Assembly: GCF_010095445.2 (NCBI RefSeq)
Contig: NZ_WFGV02000013.1
Location: 1-64,000, forward strand
Reading direction: 5' to 3'
DNA from: Pseudomonas sp. TNT3
Lineage (GTDB): Bacteria; Pseudomonadota; Gammaproteobacteria; Pseudomonadales; Pseudomonadaceae
Length of the DNA stretch: 64,000 bases
The first letter of the stretch is position 1. Every line of letters starts with the position of its first letter. Position numbers and translations under genes: made by a program. A model generated the notes under the pieces. It ran no database searches. It was not told the DNA's origin and was given only the letters and a program-made list of their open reading frames with translations. Below, piece by piece: positions 25,183 to 34,299 of this stretch.

Positions 25183-26427
25183 TTACGAATACCGCAACGC
25201 GTGAGCCGGCTCGATCTTCGCCGCTCGCCAGGCCGGGTAAACCGTGGCCAGAAAACTCAGGACAAATCCCGCCGAGCAGATCAACAACACATCCCCGCCC
25301 TGCAGTTCCGAAGGCAGGTTACTGACAAAGTACACATCCGAACTGAAGATGTGCTGACCGCTCACCCGCTCCACCCAGCCCACCAGCTCACTGACGTTCA
25401 GCGCCGCAATCACGCCCAACACGCCGCCGATCAAGGTGCCGACGATCCCGATCACCGTGCCCTGCACCATGAAGATGGCCATGATCTGCCGAGGTGTGGC
25501 GCCAATGGTGCGCAGGATCGCAATGTCCGCGCCTTTGTCGTTCACCACCATGATCAGGGTGGCAATGATGTTGAACGCCGCCACGGCGACGATCATCAGC
25601 AACAGCAGGCCAATCATGGTTTTTTCCATCTTCATCGCGCTGAACAGACTGCCCTGGGTGTGGGTCCAGTCGTCAGCCCGATAATCAGCCCCCAAACCGG
25701 CGGCGATGTCGCCGGACACTTTCGGCGCGGCATACAGGTCCTTCACCGCCAGACGCACGCTTTGTACCTGATTCGGCTGCCAGTGTTGCATTTGCGCTGC
25801 ATCGGCCACATGAATCAGTGCCATTGAACCGTCCAGCTCGGCGCCGACCTTGAACACACCGACCACGTTCAGGCGCTGCATTCGCGGAGTAATACCGCCT
25901 GGAGCAGTGCTGACTTCCGGCACGATCAGGGTGATCTTGTCGCCGACGTTCAAGCGGAAACGCCGCGCGGTAATCTCGCCGATCACCACGCCGAACTCAC
26001 CGGGCTTCAAGTCATCCAGACGTCCCTGGACGATGTGCTGGGCAACGATCGACACCTTGCCTTCCAACGCCGGGTCGACGCCGCTGACCTGGATCGGCTG
26101 CATCGTGCCCTTATAGGACAGCATGCCTTCCATCTCGGTGAACGGCACGGCAGCGGTGACTTCGGGATTTTTCATCGCCGCCGCGGCAACCGGTTGCCAA
26201 TCATCAATAGGATTGACGCCGACGATCGTCGCATGAGGCACCATGCCGAGGATCCGCGAGCTCATCTCGCGCTGAAATCCGTTCATCACCGACAGCACCA
26301 CAATCATCGCCAACACGCCGAGGGCGAGGCCGATCATCGAGGTCATCGAGATGAAGGAAACAAAGCGATTGCGACGCTTGGCGCGGGTATAGCGTGCGCC
26401 GATAAAGATCGATAACGGTCTGAACAT
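25183..26427 (-). CDS. lolE: Lipoprotein-releasing ABC transporter permease LolE
   Basis: 414 residues with the LolC/E layout: a membrane helix at about 25–45 after the cytoplasmic start ([20 protein letters not shown]), a large periplasmic domain, then three helices ([62 protein letters not shown]). With LolC and LolD it extracts lipoproteins from the inner membrane for LolA. It is the third gene of lolC–lolD–lolE and is strongly similar to LolC. It is separated from lolD by a terminator-like hairpin. The start at MFRPLSIF follows the LolC alignment; a 13-codon longer start would run into the hairpin. The 3' end has been duplicated downstream. Confidence 0.92.
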   Translation of the reverse strand: MFRPLSIFIGARYTRAKRRNRFVSFISMTSMIGLALGVLAMIVVLSVMNGFQREMSSRILGMVPHATIVGVNPIDDWQPVAAAAMKNPEVTAAVPFTEMEGMLSYKGTMQPIQVSGVDPALEGKVSIVAQHIVQGRLDDLKPGEFGVVIGEITARRFRLNVGDKITLIVPEVSTAPGGITPRMQRLNVVGVFKVGAELDGSMALIHVADAAQMQHWQPNQVQSVRLAVKDLYAAPKVSGDIAAGLGADYRADDWTHTQGSLFSAMKMEKTMIGLLLLMIVAVAAFNIIATLIMVVNDKGADIAILRTIGATPRQIMAIFMVQGTVIGIVGTLIGGVLGVIAALNVSELVGWVERVSGQHIFSSDVYFVSNLPSELQGGDVLLICSAGFVLSFLATVYPAWRAAKIEPAHALRYS

Positions 26428-26452
26428 TCGCTTGGGCACCGTATAAAAATAA

Positions 26453-26487
26453 AAGACCCGACGCACTGTTCAGTGACGTCGGTCTTG
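26453..26487 (-). terminator. Terminator-like hairpin between lolD and lolE
   Basis: On the - strand, AAGACCGACGTCACTG pairs with CAGTGCGTCGGGTCTT (small bulges), followed by TTTATTTTTATA. It is inside the lol operon, so it may reduce read-through into lolE. Confidence 0.6.
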
Positions 26488-26493
26488 GGCCAG

Positions 26494-27192
26494 TCAGATG
26501 GCGGTCAGGCAACCTTCCTGCAAATGCAGGACGCGATCCATCTGGCGGGCCAGGTTCATGTCGTGAGTCACCACCAGGAACGCCGTGCGCATCGAGGTGC
26601 TGAGCTCCAGCATCAAGTCCTGAATGCCCTGGGCAGTGTGGGAGTCGAGGTTGCCGGTCGGCTCGTCGAGCATCACCAGGCCCGGATTGTTCACCAGGGC
26701 GCGGGCAATCGCCACGCGCTGGCGTTCGCCACCGGACAATTCGGACGGTTTGTGCTCCAGGCGATGGCCCAGCCCTACCCGCTCCAGCAACGCCGTCGCG
26801 CGTTTACGCGCTTCCGGGATCGCCGTCTTGCCGATCAGCAACGGCATGCAGACGTTTTCCAGCGCGGTGAATTCCGGCAGCAGATGGTGAAACTGGTACA
26901 CGAACCCCAAGGACCGGTTACGCAGCAGACCGCGATTCTTCTCGCTCAGTGCCGACAGCTCTTCGCCGTCCAGCCACACACTGCCCTTGGTCGGCGTGTC
27001 GAGGCCGCCCAACAGGTTCAGCAAGGTACTTTTGCCCGAACCCGAAGTGCCGACAATCGCCACACGCTCGCCCGGGTGCAACTCCAGTTGCAGGCCGGCC
27101 AGAACCTCCACCGATTCCGGGCCTTCCTCGTAGGACTTGCCCAGGTTGCGGCAGCTCAGGATTGCTTTTTCACTCATGCCCAACTCACTCAT
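26494..27192 (-). CDS. lolD: Lipoprotein-releasing ABC transporter ATPase LolD
   Basis: 232 residues. Walker A is GTSGSGKST, the Q-loop follows in [14 protein letters not shown] (characteristic of LolD), the ABC signature is LSGGERQRV, Walker B is [12 protein letters not shown], and the switch His is in VTHD. It energises LolC/LolE. The start at 27192 is chosen because it has a GGAGG site nine bases upstream inside lolC and overlaps the lolC stop by eight bases, a coupled arrangement; a second Met five codons on is possible. Confidence 0.95.
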   Translation of the reverse strand: MSELGMSEKAILSCRNLGKSYEEGPESVEVLAGLQLELHPGERVAIVGTSGSGKSTLLNLLGGLDTPTKGSVWLDGEELSALSEKNRGLLRNRSLGFVYQFHHLLPEFTALENVCMPLLIGKTAIPEARKRATALLERVGLGHRLEHKPSELSGGERQRVAIARALVNNPGLVMLDEPTGNLDSHTAQGIQDLMLELSTSMRTAFLVVTHDMNLARQMDRVLHLQEGCLTAI

Positions 27193-28435
27193 AACGTAGC
27201 GCCTCCGCAGGCTGGGTGCGCGCGGCACGCCAGGCTGGATACAGGGTGGCGAGGAAACTCAGGACCAACGCGGCGGCGCAGACCATCAACACGTCCTGGC
27301 TCTGCACTTGCGACGGCAGGTAATCAATAAAGTACACGTCGGCGTTCAGGAACTTGTGCCCGATCAGCCCTTCGAGGGCCGAGATTGCGGCGCTGACGTT
27401 CAGGGCGGCAAAGATCCCGACCACGGCGCCAATCGCTGTGCCGACCACGCCGATGACCGTGCCCTGCACCATGAACGTGCGCATGATCGTGCCCGGCGTA
27501 GCACCCAAGGTACGCAGAATCGCAATGTCGCCTTTCTTGTCATTCACCACCATCACCAGCGTGGAAATGATGTTGAACGCCGCCACGGCAACAATCAGCA
27601 GCAACAGCAGGCCGATCATGGCTTTCTCCATGCGGATCGCCTGATACAGATTGCCGTGGGTACGGGTCCAGTCGCGAGCGTAGAAATGGTCCTGGCCCAA
27701 CTGCTGGGCGATGTTCCACGCGGTGCGCGGAGCCTGGAACAGGTCATCGAACTTGAGGCGGATGCCCTGTACCTGATCCGGTTTCCAGCGGTGCAGCCTG
27801 GCCAGATCCTGCAGGTTGGTGACGCCGAGGTAACCGTCAATCTCACCGGCGCCAACGTGGAAAATGCCCACCACGGTGAAGCGTTTCATGCGCGGAAACA
27901 TCCCGGCCGGGGTGACGGTGACTTCCGGGGCGACAAATGTCAGCTTGTCGCCAATGGCCGCACCGAGCTTGGCAGCAGCCTTGTCACCGATGACGATGCC
28001 GAAACTGCCCGGCGTCAGGTCGTCGAGTTTGCCCTGCAGCATGAACTTGTCGATGATCGAGACCTGTCGCTCCAGTGCTGGATCGATCGCATTGAGCAGG
28101 ACCTTGGAGACTTTGCCGTTATTGGTCAGCAAACCCTGCATTTGAGTAAACGGCGCTACCGCCGTCACCTGCGGGTTCTGTTTGACTTTGTCAGCCAGGC
28201 TTTGCCAGTCGTTGATCGGCTCACCGGACTCGATGGTCGCGTGGGGCACCATGCCCAGCACGCGGGTGCGCATCTCATGATCGAAGCCATTCATGACCGA
28301 CAGAACGACAATCATCACGACTACGCCCAGGGCGAGCCCGATCATCGAGGTCAGGGAAATGAATGACACAAAATGATTGCGACGCTTTGCACGGGTATAA
28401 CGCGTGCCAATAAATACGAAGAGAGGTCTGAACAT
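27185..28435 (-). CDS. lolC: Lipoprotein-releasing ABC transporter permease LolC
   Basis: 416 residues, same organisation as Lol[21 protein letters not shown] leading into the first membrane helix, a periplasmic domain of about 220 residues, and three C-terminal helices. In LolC the periplasmic domain recruits the chaperone LolA, while LolE receives lipoproteins; the two are so alike here that the names rest on gene order. It is the first gene of the operon, divergent from a PilZ gene. Confidence 0.92.
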   Translation of the reverse strand: MFRPLFVFIGTRYTRAKRRNHFVSFISLTSMIGLALGVVVMIVVLSVMNGFDHEMRTRVLGMVPHATIESGEPINDWQSLADKVKQNPQVTAVAPFTQMQGLLTNNGKVSKVLLNAIDPALERQVSIIDKFMLQGKLDDLTPGSFGIVIGDKAAAKLGAAIGDKLTFVAPEVTVTPAGMFPRMKRFTVVGIFHVGAGEIDGYLGVTNLQDLARLHRWKPDQVQGIRLKFDDLFQAPRTAWNIAQQLGQDHFYARDWTRTHGNLYQAIRMEKAMIGLLLLLIVAVAAFNIISTLVMVVNDKKGDIAILRTLGATPGTIMRTFMVQGTVIGVVGTAIGAVVGIFAALNVSAAISALEGLIGHKFLNADVYFIDYLPSQVQSQDVLMVCAAALVLSFLATLYPAWRAARTQPAEALRYE

Positions 28436-28529
28436 GTCGGGGCTTGTTCGGAGGGAAAAGGAACGTCCTTGTGGCGGGGGTCGATAACCAGCTTTACACT
28501 CAGACCACCGCCGCTACCATGGGTTCGCC

Positions 28530-29111
28530 ATGTCGACATTAGATGAAGAAGATCGCCGCGAATACTACCGTATCGAGGACATGATCGCACTGGAAATTCG
28601 GCCCCTGTCCGCTGCCGAGGCCGCAGGCCAGGAAGTGTTGCAGGATGCTTCTCCACTCTTCAACTTGCTCAGCGAATTGCACCTGAGCGAATTCGAGTCG
28701 CAGCACCTGTTGCGCCAGATCAGCGAGCGGGACCGCAACCTCGCGGCGTTCCTGAAATCCCAGAACAAACGCATCGATTTGCTCAGCCAGGTGATCGCGG
28801 TCACCGTGCTTGGCCAGATCGGCGAGCCACAACCCGTGATCATCTCCGAAGGTGGCATCGACTTTCAGCACCCTACCCCGATTGCCGCCGGCGCACACCT
28901 GTCGATCAAGCTGGTGCTGATGCCTCAAGCACTCGGCCTGTTGCTGCGCGCTCGCGTCACCCATTGTGATCCCAAGGGCGACGCCTACGACATCGGCACC
29001 GAATTCCAGATCCCGACCGACGCCCAGCGCCAACTGCTGGCCCGCTACATCTTGCAAAAGCAGGCCCAGGAACGACGTCTGGCCCGCGAACAAAACGAAT
29101 CAGGCCTCTAA
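28530..29111 (+). CDS. PilZ domain protein
   Basis: 193 residues. The N-terminus has EEDRREYYRIEDMIALEIRP, which supplies the RxxxR-like c-di-GMP motif, but the second motif appears only at about residue 105 (VIISEGGIDFQ in place of D-x-S-x-x-G). Between them is a helical insertion of about 65 residues (LFNLLSELHLSEFESQHLLRQI … LLSQVIAVTV), so the domain is of an extended type. It overlaps nothing, is divergent from lolC and leads to the GDPD gene 14 bases later, with the same order as PA2989–PA2990 in P. aeruginosa. Confidence 0.82.
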   Translation: MSTLDEEDRREYYRIEDMIALEIRPLSAAEAAGQEVLQDASPLFNLLSELHLSEFESQHLLRQISERDRNLAAFLKSQNKRIDLLSQVIAVTVLGQIGEPQPVIISEGGIDFQHPTPIAAGAHLSIKLVLMPQALGLLLRARVTHCDPKGDAYDIGTEFQIPTDAQRQLLARYILQKQAQERRLAREQNESGL

Positions 29112-29125
29112 TTTAAGGAAGAACC

Positions 29126-29848
29126 GTGACCCTCATCTACGGCCATCGCGGCGCCAAAGGCGAAGCACCGGAAAACACCCTGACCAGCTTTCAGCAATGC
29201 CTCAAGCACGGCGTGCGCCGTTGCGAGCTGGACTTGCACCTGTCCAAGGACGGCGAACTGATGGTCATCCACGACCCGACCCTCAAGCGCACCACCGACC
29301 GGCGCGGCAAGGTCGTCGAGCATTCGGCGGCCGAGCTTTCGACCTACGACGCGCGCAAGGGCGGCCCGGGCTGGATCAAGCCATGCCCGATTCCAACGCT
29401 GGAAGAACTGTTCGAGAAGTGTGATTTCGAGCACTGGCAACTGGAAGTGAAAAGCGCTTCACGCACCCGCGCAGCAACTACCGTGCTGGCGATTCGCGAA
29501 ATGGCGCAACGTCACGGCCTGCTCGACAAAGTGACTATCACTTCGAGCTCCCGTGAAGTATTGAAAGCCGCGCTGGACCTGGTACCGGATGTTTCTCGCG
29601 GACTGGTGGCCGAATACGCCTGGCTCGACCCATTGAAGGTCGCACAAAGCTATGGCTGTGAAATTCTGGCGCTGAACTGGACCCTGTGTACGCCGGAACG
29701 CCTGCAGAAGGCGCAGCGTCAAGGGCTGCATGTGTCGGTGTGGACAGTCAACGAGCCCGCGCTAATGCGCAGACTCGCCGACTTCGGCGTTGACAGCCTG
29801 ATTACAGACTTTCCCGGTTTGGCCAGCGCCACGCTCGAGAATTGCTGA
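29126..29848 (+). CDS. Glycerophosphodiester phosphodiesterase
   Basis: 240 residues starting with GTG, preceded by an AAGGAA site. It hydrolyses glycerophosphodiesters to glycerol-3-phosphate and an alcohol. Signatures: YGHRGAKGEAPENTLTSF (catalytic His and metal Glu), ELDLHLSKDGELMVIHDPTLKRTT (second catalytic His), QLEVKS and the terminal VNEPALMRRLADFGVDSLITDFP. There is no signal peptide, so it is cytoplasmic like E. coli UgpQ. Probably cotranscribed with the PilZ gene. Confidence 0.93.
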   Translation: MTLIYGHRGAKGEAPENTLTSFQQCLKHGVRRCELDLHLSKDGELMVIHDPTLKRTTDRRGKVVEHSAAELSTYDARKGGPGWIKPCPIPTLEELFEKCDFEHWQLEVKSASRTRAATTVLAIREMAQRHGLLDKVTITSSSREVLKAALDLVPDVSRGLVAEYAWLDPLKVAQSYGCEILALNWTLCTPERLQKAQRQGLHVSVWTVNEPALMRRLADFGVDSLITDFPGLASATLENC

Positions 29849-29859
29849 AATCGGTCTCC

Positions 29860-29884
29860 CCGGCCGGCTCAGGCCACCGGCCGG
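29860..29884. terminator. GC-rich hairpin between GDPD and sthA
   Basis: CCGGCCGG–nine bases–CCGGCCGG. It lies between convergent genes. It lacks a T-run, so termination is plausible rather than certain. Confidence 0.45.
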
Positions 29885-29890
29885 AGCCGC

Positions 29891-31285
29891 TCAAAAAAGC
29901 CGGTTGAGGCCATCGTACGCCGCTACCCGATAGGCTTCGGCCATGGTCGGGTAGTTGAACGTGGTGTTCACAAAGTACTTCAGCGTATTCAAGTCACCCG
30001 GCTGGCTCATGATCGCCTGACCGATGTGCACGATCTCCGACGCCTGATAACCGAAGCAGTGAACGCCCAGCACTTCCAGCGTCTCGCGATGGAACAGGAT
30101 CTTCAGCATGCCTTGAGGCTCGCCGGCAATCTGAGCACGCGCCATGCTCTTGAAGAACGCCTTGCCCACTTCGTACGGCACCTTGGCCTGGGTCAGCTCC
30201 TGCTCGTTCTTGCCGATCGAGCTGATTTCCGGAATGGTGTAGATGCCGGTTGGCACGTCATTCACAAAGCGCCAGCTGTTGTTATCCACGATGGTGCCAG
30301 CGGCCGAACGCCCCTGGTCATGCGCGGCACTGGCCAGGCTTGGCCAGCCGATCACGTCACCGGCGCCATAGATATTCGGCTTGCAGGTACGGTAGGTCTC
30401 GTCCACTTCGATCTGGCCACGGCTGTTGACCTTCACGCCGATGTTTTCCAGACCCAACTGGTCGGTGTTACCGGTACGGCCGTTGCACCAGAGCAAGGCA
30501 TCGGCCTTGATCTTCTTGCCGGACTTGAGGTGCAGGATCACACCGTTGTCCACACCTTCGACGCGGTCGTAGTCTTCGTTGTGGCGAACCGTGATGTTGT
30601 TGTTGCTGAAGTGGTAGCTCAGGGCCTGGGAAATTTCCGAATCCAGGAAGCTCAGCAACTGACCGCGGTTGTCCACCAGCTCGACCAGCACACCCAGACC
30701 ACTGAAGATCGAGGCGTACTCGCAACCGATCACGCCGGCGCCGTAAACGATGAGTTTACGCGGGGTGTGACCGAGGCTGAGGATGGTGTCGCTATCGTAG
30801 ATACGCGGGTGGTGGAAATCGATGTCCGCCGGGCGATACGGGCGCGAACCGGTGGCGATGATGATGTGCTTGGCCACCAGCTTTTCGACGACGCCATTGG
30901 CGCAGACCACTTCGATGGTCTGCTCGTCGGCAAAACTGCCGGTGCCGAAGAACACGTCGACGCGGTTTCGGGCGTAGTAGCCAGTGCGCGAAGCGACTTG
31001 CTTGGAGATGACTTTTTCAGCGCTTTTCAGCACGTCCGGGAACGAGAACCAGCGCGGCTCACCAATGGCCCGGAACATCGGGTTGGTGTTGAACTGCATG
31101 ATCTGCCGGACCGAGTGACGCAGTGCCTTGGACGGGATGGTGCCCAGGTGGGTGCAGTTGCCGCCGACCTGGCGACGGCTATCGACCATTGCCACCTTGC
31201 GCCCTGCTTTGGCGGCGTTCATTGCCGCGCCTTCTCCTGCCGGGCCAGAACCCAGCACCACCACGTCGTAGTTGTAGACAGCCAT
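29891..31285 (-). CDS. sthA: Soluble pyridine nucleotide transhydrogenase (Si-specific)
   Basis: 464 residues, a flavoprotein disulfide-reductase relative that moves reducing power between NADPH and NAD+. FAD motif [23 protein letters not shown](P)-binding [20 protein letters not shown], and the C-terminal interface ([21 protein letters not shown]) are present. The site that is CxxxxC in lipoamide dehydrogenase reads [17 protein letters not shown]; the second Cys is replaced, as is typical of SthA. Convergent with the GDPD gene. Confidence 0.96.
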   Translation of the reverse strand: MAVYNYDVVVLGSGPAGEGAAMNAAKAGRKVAMVDSRRQVGGNCTHLGTIPSKALRHSVRQIMQFNTNPMFRAIGEPRWFSFPDVLKSAEKVISKQVASRTGYYARNRVDVFFGTGSFADEQTIEVVCANGVVEKLVAKHIIIATGSRPYRPADIDFHHPRIYDSDTILSLGHTPRKLIVYGAGVIGCEYASIFSGLGVLVELVDNRGQLLSFLDSEISQALSYHFSNNNITVRHNEDYDRVEGVDNGVILHLKSGKKIKADALLWCNGRTGNTDQLGLENIGVKVNSRGQIEVDETYRTCKPNIYGAGDVIGWPSLASAAHDQGRSAAGTIVDNNSWRFVNDVPTGIYTIPEISSIGKNEQELTQAKVPYEVGKAFFKSMARAQIAGEPQGMLKILFHRETLEVLGVHCFGYQASEIVHIGQAIMSQPGDLNTLKYFVNTTFNYPTMAEAYRVAAYDGLNRLF

Positions 31286-31333
31286 GCGTACTCCTCAGAA
31301 CAGGCCGCGGCGCCATCGGCACCTGCGGCTAAA

Positions 31334-31354
31334 TCACGCCGATCTGCGGCGTGA
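31334..31354. promoter_or_regulatory. Perfect hairpin in the sthA upstream region
   Basis: TCACGCCG–ATCTG–CGGCGTGA, an 8-bp perfect inverted repeat about 50 bases before the sthA start. It may be an operator or a leader stem-loop. Confidence 0.35.
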
Positions 31355-31485
31355 AGGAACAATTTGGGGTCAATGCAAAACCCGGACACAGTCTATAGAA
31401 GCGTCAACGCCGCGCACATTAACCCTTGGTCGCGTCGTAGGCTACTTTTGCCTGCACTACAACGCCAGTTTTCAATCCTCGCGAC

Positions 31486-32508
31486 TCAGTGATCACTCGG
31501 TTTTCCAGTGCTCAACCGTTCGAAAGCCTGATTGGTTCGTGTGACGAAACCGCTGTCGGTGCGAATCACAAAAAATGCGCCGATGTCGTGTTTTTCGGCG
31601 TAGTCCCACCCGCGCACGGGTCCGAGAATCAGCAGCAGCGTCGATAAGCCATCGGCCATCATGGCCGAAGGATCAATCACCGTGACGGACGCCAGGGTGT
31701 GGGATACCGGCGCGCCAGTACGAGCATCGAAGGTGTGGGAATACCGCTTGCCGTCTTTCTCGAAATAATGACGGTAGTCGCCTGAGGTGGACACTCCATA
31801 CCCGTCGATATTGATTATTCGCTGGGCGACTCGCTGATCGTCGCGGGGCTCCTCCAGCGCGATACGCCAGGGTGAGCCATCGAGTTTCCTGCCCGCCGCC
31901 TTCAGCTCCCCGGTGGCTTCGGCGAGGTAATTGTGGATGCCCATCGCCTCAAGCTTTGCGGCGATCCGGTCAACGGCGTAACCGGCGGCGATGCTGTTGA
32001 AGTCGACTTCCACCGCAGCGTCCTTGCACAGTTGATCACGCTCGATGCGCAGGTGTTGGTAGCCGATTCGCTGGCGTACTTGCGCCAGCGCTTGGGCGTC
32101 GGGGACCTTTTCCTCACGCGCCTGGGGACCGAAACCCCAGAGATTGAGCAGCGGCTCCACCGTCAAGTCGTAGGAACCTTCGCTTTGTTCCGACAGTTGT
32201 TCACCGACGCGGATCAACTTGAGGACCGGCGCAGGCATGTGCTGACAGCGGTTAGCGGGCAGATCGTTGAAGCGTTCGATGTCGGAATCACTGCGGTAGG
32301 TGGACATCTGCTGATCGACTTCAGCGAGGATTTTCTCGACCTGGACCTGCACGTCTGCCGAAGAAGGAAGACCGTCCTGGCGCAGGTATTTGATCGAATA
32401 CGTACTGCCCATGGTCGGGCCGCTGAAGCTTTCCATGGAATCGCCGTTGCCGCAGCCGGACAACACTATGATCAGGCTCAAAAGTCCGCACTGCTGCCAT
32501 TTCGACAA
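31486..32508 (-). CDS. apbE: FAD:protein FMN transferase (ApbE), lipoprotein
   Basis: About 340 residues. A lipobox (IVLSGC) near residue 20 makes it a periplasm-facing lipoprotein. ApbE attaches FMN through a phosphoester bond to Thr/Ser of target proteins. Seen here: GPTMGSTYSIKY, LSEQSEGSYDLTVEPLLNLWGFG, VDFNSIAAGYAVDRIA, GYGVSTSGDYRHYF, YSHTFDARTGAPVSH and the metal-site stretch SAMMADGLSTLL. The proposed TTG start at 32508 has AGAGGGAG six bases upstream; an alternative GTG start lies at 32532. The usual substrate genes in P. aeruginosa (nqr) should be next door but are not in this window. Confidence 0.92.
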   Translation of the reverse strand: MSKWQQCGLLSLIIVLSGCGNGDSMESFSGPTMGSTYSIKYLRQDGLPSSADVQVQVEKILAEVDQQMSTYRSDSDIERFNDLPANRCQHMPAPVLKLIRVGEQLSEQSEGSYDLTVEPLLNLWGFGPQAREEKVPDAQALAQVRQRIGYQHLRIERDQLCKDAAVEVDFNSIAAGYAVDRIAAKLEAMGIHNYLAEATGELKAAGRKLDGSPWRIALEEPRDDQRVAQRIINIDGYGVSTSGDYRHYFEKDGKRYSHTFDARTGAPVSHTLASVTVIDPSAMMADGLSTLLLILGPVRGWDYAEKHDIGAFFVIRTDSGFVTRTNQAFERLSTGKPSDH

Positions 32509-32563
32509 TTGAAGCTCCCTCTGACACACCACTGAAGCCAGCCATTATGCGATAGAAACTGTT

Positions 32564-32645
32564 GGAGTGAGCCTGCTCGCGAAGCGGCGTGTCAGCCGAC
32601 ATCGATATCAACTGAACGACCGCTATCGCGAGCAGGCTCACTCCC
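32564..32645. repeat. REPIN (GGAGTGAGCCTGCTCGCGA family)
   Basis: GGAGTGAGCCTGCTCGCGA and its complement TCGCGAGCAGGCTCACTCC are separated by about 44 bases. It lies upstream of apbE and the symporter gene. Confidence 0.88.
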
Positions 32646-32748
32646 ACACTGGATCTAAGTCGTTGCTGATTATTTATTCACTGAAGTGCGCAATTCATGC
32701 CGCGTAATGGCAATAACGTTTAAGCAGCAAGCTAACTAGTTGTTGCCT

Positions 32749-32772
32749 AACGATCTATATACACATATCGTT
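32749..32772. promoter_or_regulatory. Inverted repeat upstream of the citrate-type symporter
   Basis: AACGAT–12 bases–ATCGTT with a TA-rich spacer, 100 bases before the start. It may be an operator for an unidentified regulator. Confidence 0.35.
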
Positions 32773-32871
32773 ACAAAACTGTTCGCCCAAGGAGCCTGGC
32801 TTCCTGAAAGCGCCGAGGACGCCTCTAGAACAAGGATTTCCAACCAGCCAGCCAATAGTGAGTACGTACAA

Positions 32872-34170
32872 ATGTCCTCGAATACGGGCAAAGGCAAGGC
32901 GATTTTTCGCGTTGTCAGCGGCAACTTCCTCGAGATGTTCGACTTCATGGTCTATGGCTTTTACGCCACGGCCATCGCCAAAACCTTCTTCCCCGCCGAC
33001 AGCGCTTTCGCATCGCTGATGTTGTCCCTCGCCACCTTCGGCGCCGGTTTCCTGATGCGTCCGCTGGGCGCCATTTTCCTGGGTGCCTACATCGACCGTC
33101 ATGGCCGTCGTAAAGGTTTGATCATCACACTGGCCATGATGGCGGCCGGCACGGTGCTGATCGCCTGCGTGCCGGGATACGCCACATTAGGCGTGGCGGC
33201 GCCGCTGCTCGTGCTGTTTGGGCGCCTGCTGCAAGGTTTCTCGGCCGGTGTCGAGCTCGGCGGCGTGTCGGTGTACCTCGCCGAGATTTCCACGCCGGGG
33301 CGCAAAGGCTTCTTTGTCAGCTGGCAGTCCGCCAGCCAGCAAGCGGCCGTGGTCTTTGCCGGTTTGCTGGGGGTGGGCTTGAACCACTGGCTCAGCCCGG
33401 AAGAAATGGGTGACTGGGGCTGGCGCGTGCCGTTCCTGATTGGTTGCATGATCGTGCCGGTGATCTTCGTGATCCGCCGTTCGCTGGAAGAGACCCCCGA
33501 GTTCCAGGCGCGCAAACATCGCCCTACCCTGCAGGAAATCATCCGCTCGATCGGTCAGAATTTCGGCATCGTCATCGCCGGCATGGCGCTGGTGGTAATG
33601 ACCACCGTGTCGTTCTACCTGATCACGGCCTACACGCCGACCTTCGGCAAAGCCGAACTGCATTTGTCGGACCTGGACGCATTGCTGGTGACGGTGTGCA
33701 TTGGCCTGTCGAATTTCTTCTGGTTGCCGGTGATGGGGGCTGTGTCGGACAAGGTCGGGCGAAAACCCTTACTCCTGGCGGCGACGATTCTCGCGATTTT
33801 CACTGCGTACCCTGCCCTGTCGTGGCTGGTGGCAAACCCGAGCTTCAGTCATTTGCTGATCGTCGAGTTGTGGCTGTCGTTCCTGTACGGCTCGTACAAC
33901 GGCGCGATGGTCGTGGCGCTGACCGAAATCATGCCGGTGGAAGTTCGTACGACCGGCTTCTCTTTGGCCTACAGCCTGGCCACCGCGACCTTCGGTGGCT
34001 TCACGCCGGCGGCCTGCACGTACCTGATTCATGTCCTGGATAACAAGGCGGCGCCGGGAATCTGGCTCACGGGCGCGGCGGTGATGGGACTGATCGCGAC
34101 GCTGGTGCTGTTCCGTGGTAACCGGCACGAACTGCGGACAGCGCAGGCGGCGGTGGTTGGCGGCGCCTGA
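32872..34170 (+). CDS. MFS citrate/tricarballylate:proton symporter
   Basis: 432 residues with 12 membrane helices, of the metabolite:H+ symporter group. Key stretches: [22 protein letters not shown] at the first helix, the MFS loop [11 protein letters not shown] between helices 2 and 3, [23 protein letters not shown] at helix 4 and [10 protein letters not shown] between helices 8 and 9. This matches CitA/TcuC-like transporters. An upstream in-frame extension of 44 codons is ignored because similarity begins at MSSNTGKGK, though the ribosome-binding site there is weak. Substrate by family inference: citrate or tricarballylate. Confidence 0.88.
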   Translation: MSSNTGKGKAIFRVVSGNFLEMFDFMVYGFYATAIAKTFFPADSAFASLMLSLATFGAGFLMRPLGAIFLGAYIDRHGRRKGLIITLAMMAAGTVLIACVPGYATLGVAAPLLVLFGRLLQGFSAGVELGGVSVYLAEISTPGRKGFFVSWQSASQQAAVVFAGLLGVGLNHWLSPEEMGDWGWRVPFLIGCMIVPVIFVIRRSLEETPEFQARKHRPTLQEIIRSIGQNFGIVIAGMALVVMTTVSFYLITAYTPTFGKAELHLSDLDALLVTVCIGLSNFFWLPVMGAVSDKVGRKPLLLAATILAIFTAYPALSWLVANPSFSHLLIVELWLSFLYGSYNGAMVVALTEIMPVEVRTTGFSLAYSLATATFGGFTPAACTYLIHVLDNKAAPGIWLTGAAVMGLIATLVLFRGNRHELRTAQAAVVGGA

Positions 34171-34201
34171 CCAATCGCCATCGTCGGAATGCCGCCCAGA
34201 C

Positions 34202-34276
34202 CAGGCCTGCTCCCACAGGTTCGTGCGCGATTTCAAAATTAGCGCATAACCTGTAGGAGTGAGCCTGCTCGCGATG
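34202..34276. repeat. REPIN-like inverted repeat
   Basis: CAGGCCTGCTCCCACAGGTT and the later AACCTGTAGGAGTGAGCCTG pair imperfectly, with TCGCGATG at the end. It lies between the symporter and the convergent outer-membrane channel gene. Confidence 0.75.
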
Positions 34277-34299
34277 AGGCCCGAAAACTCACCGCAAAC

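Noticed and set aside
30026..31354. 442-codon open frame opposite sthA
   Set aside because: It is a shadow frame; sthA has all family motifs.
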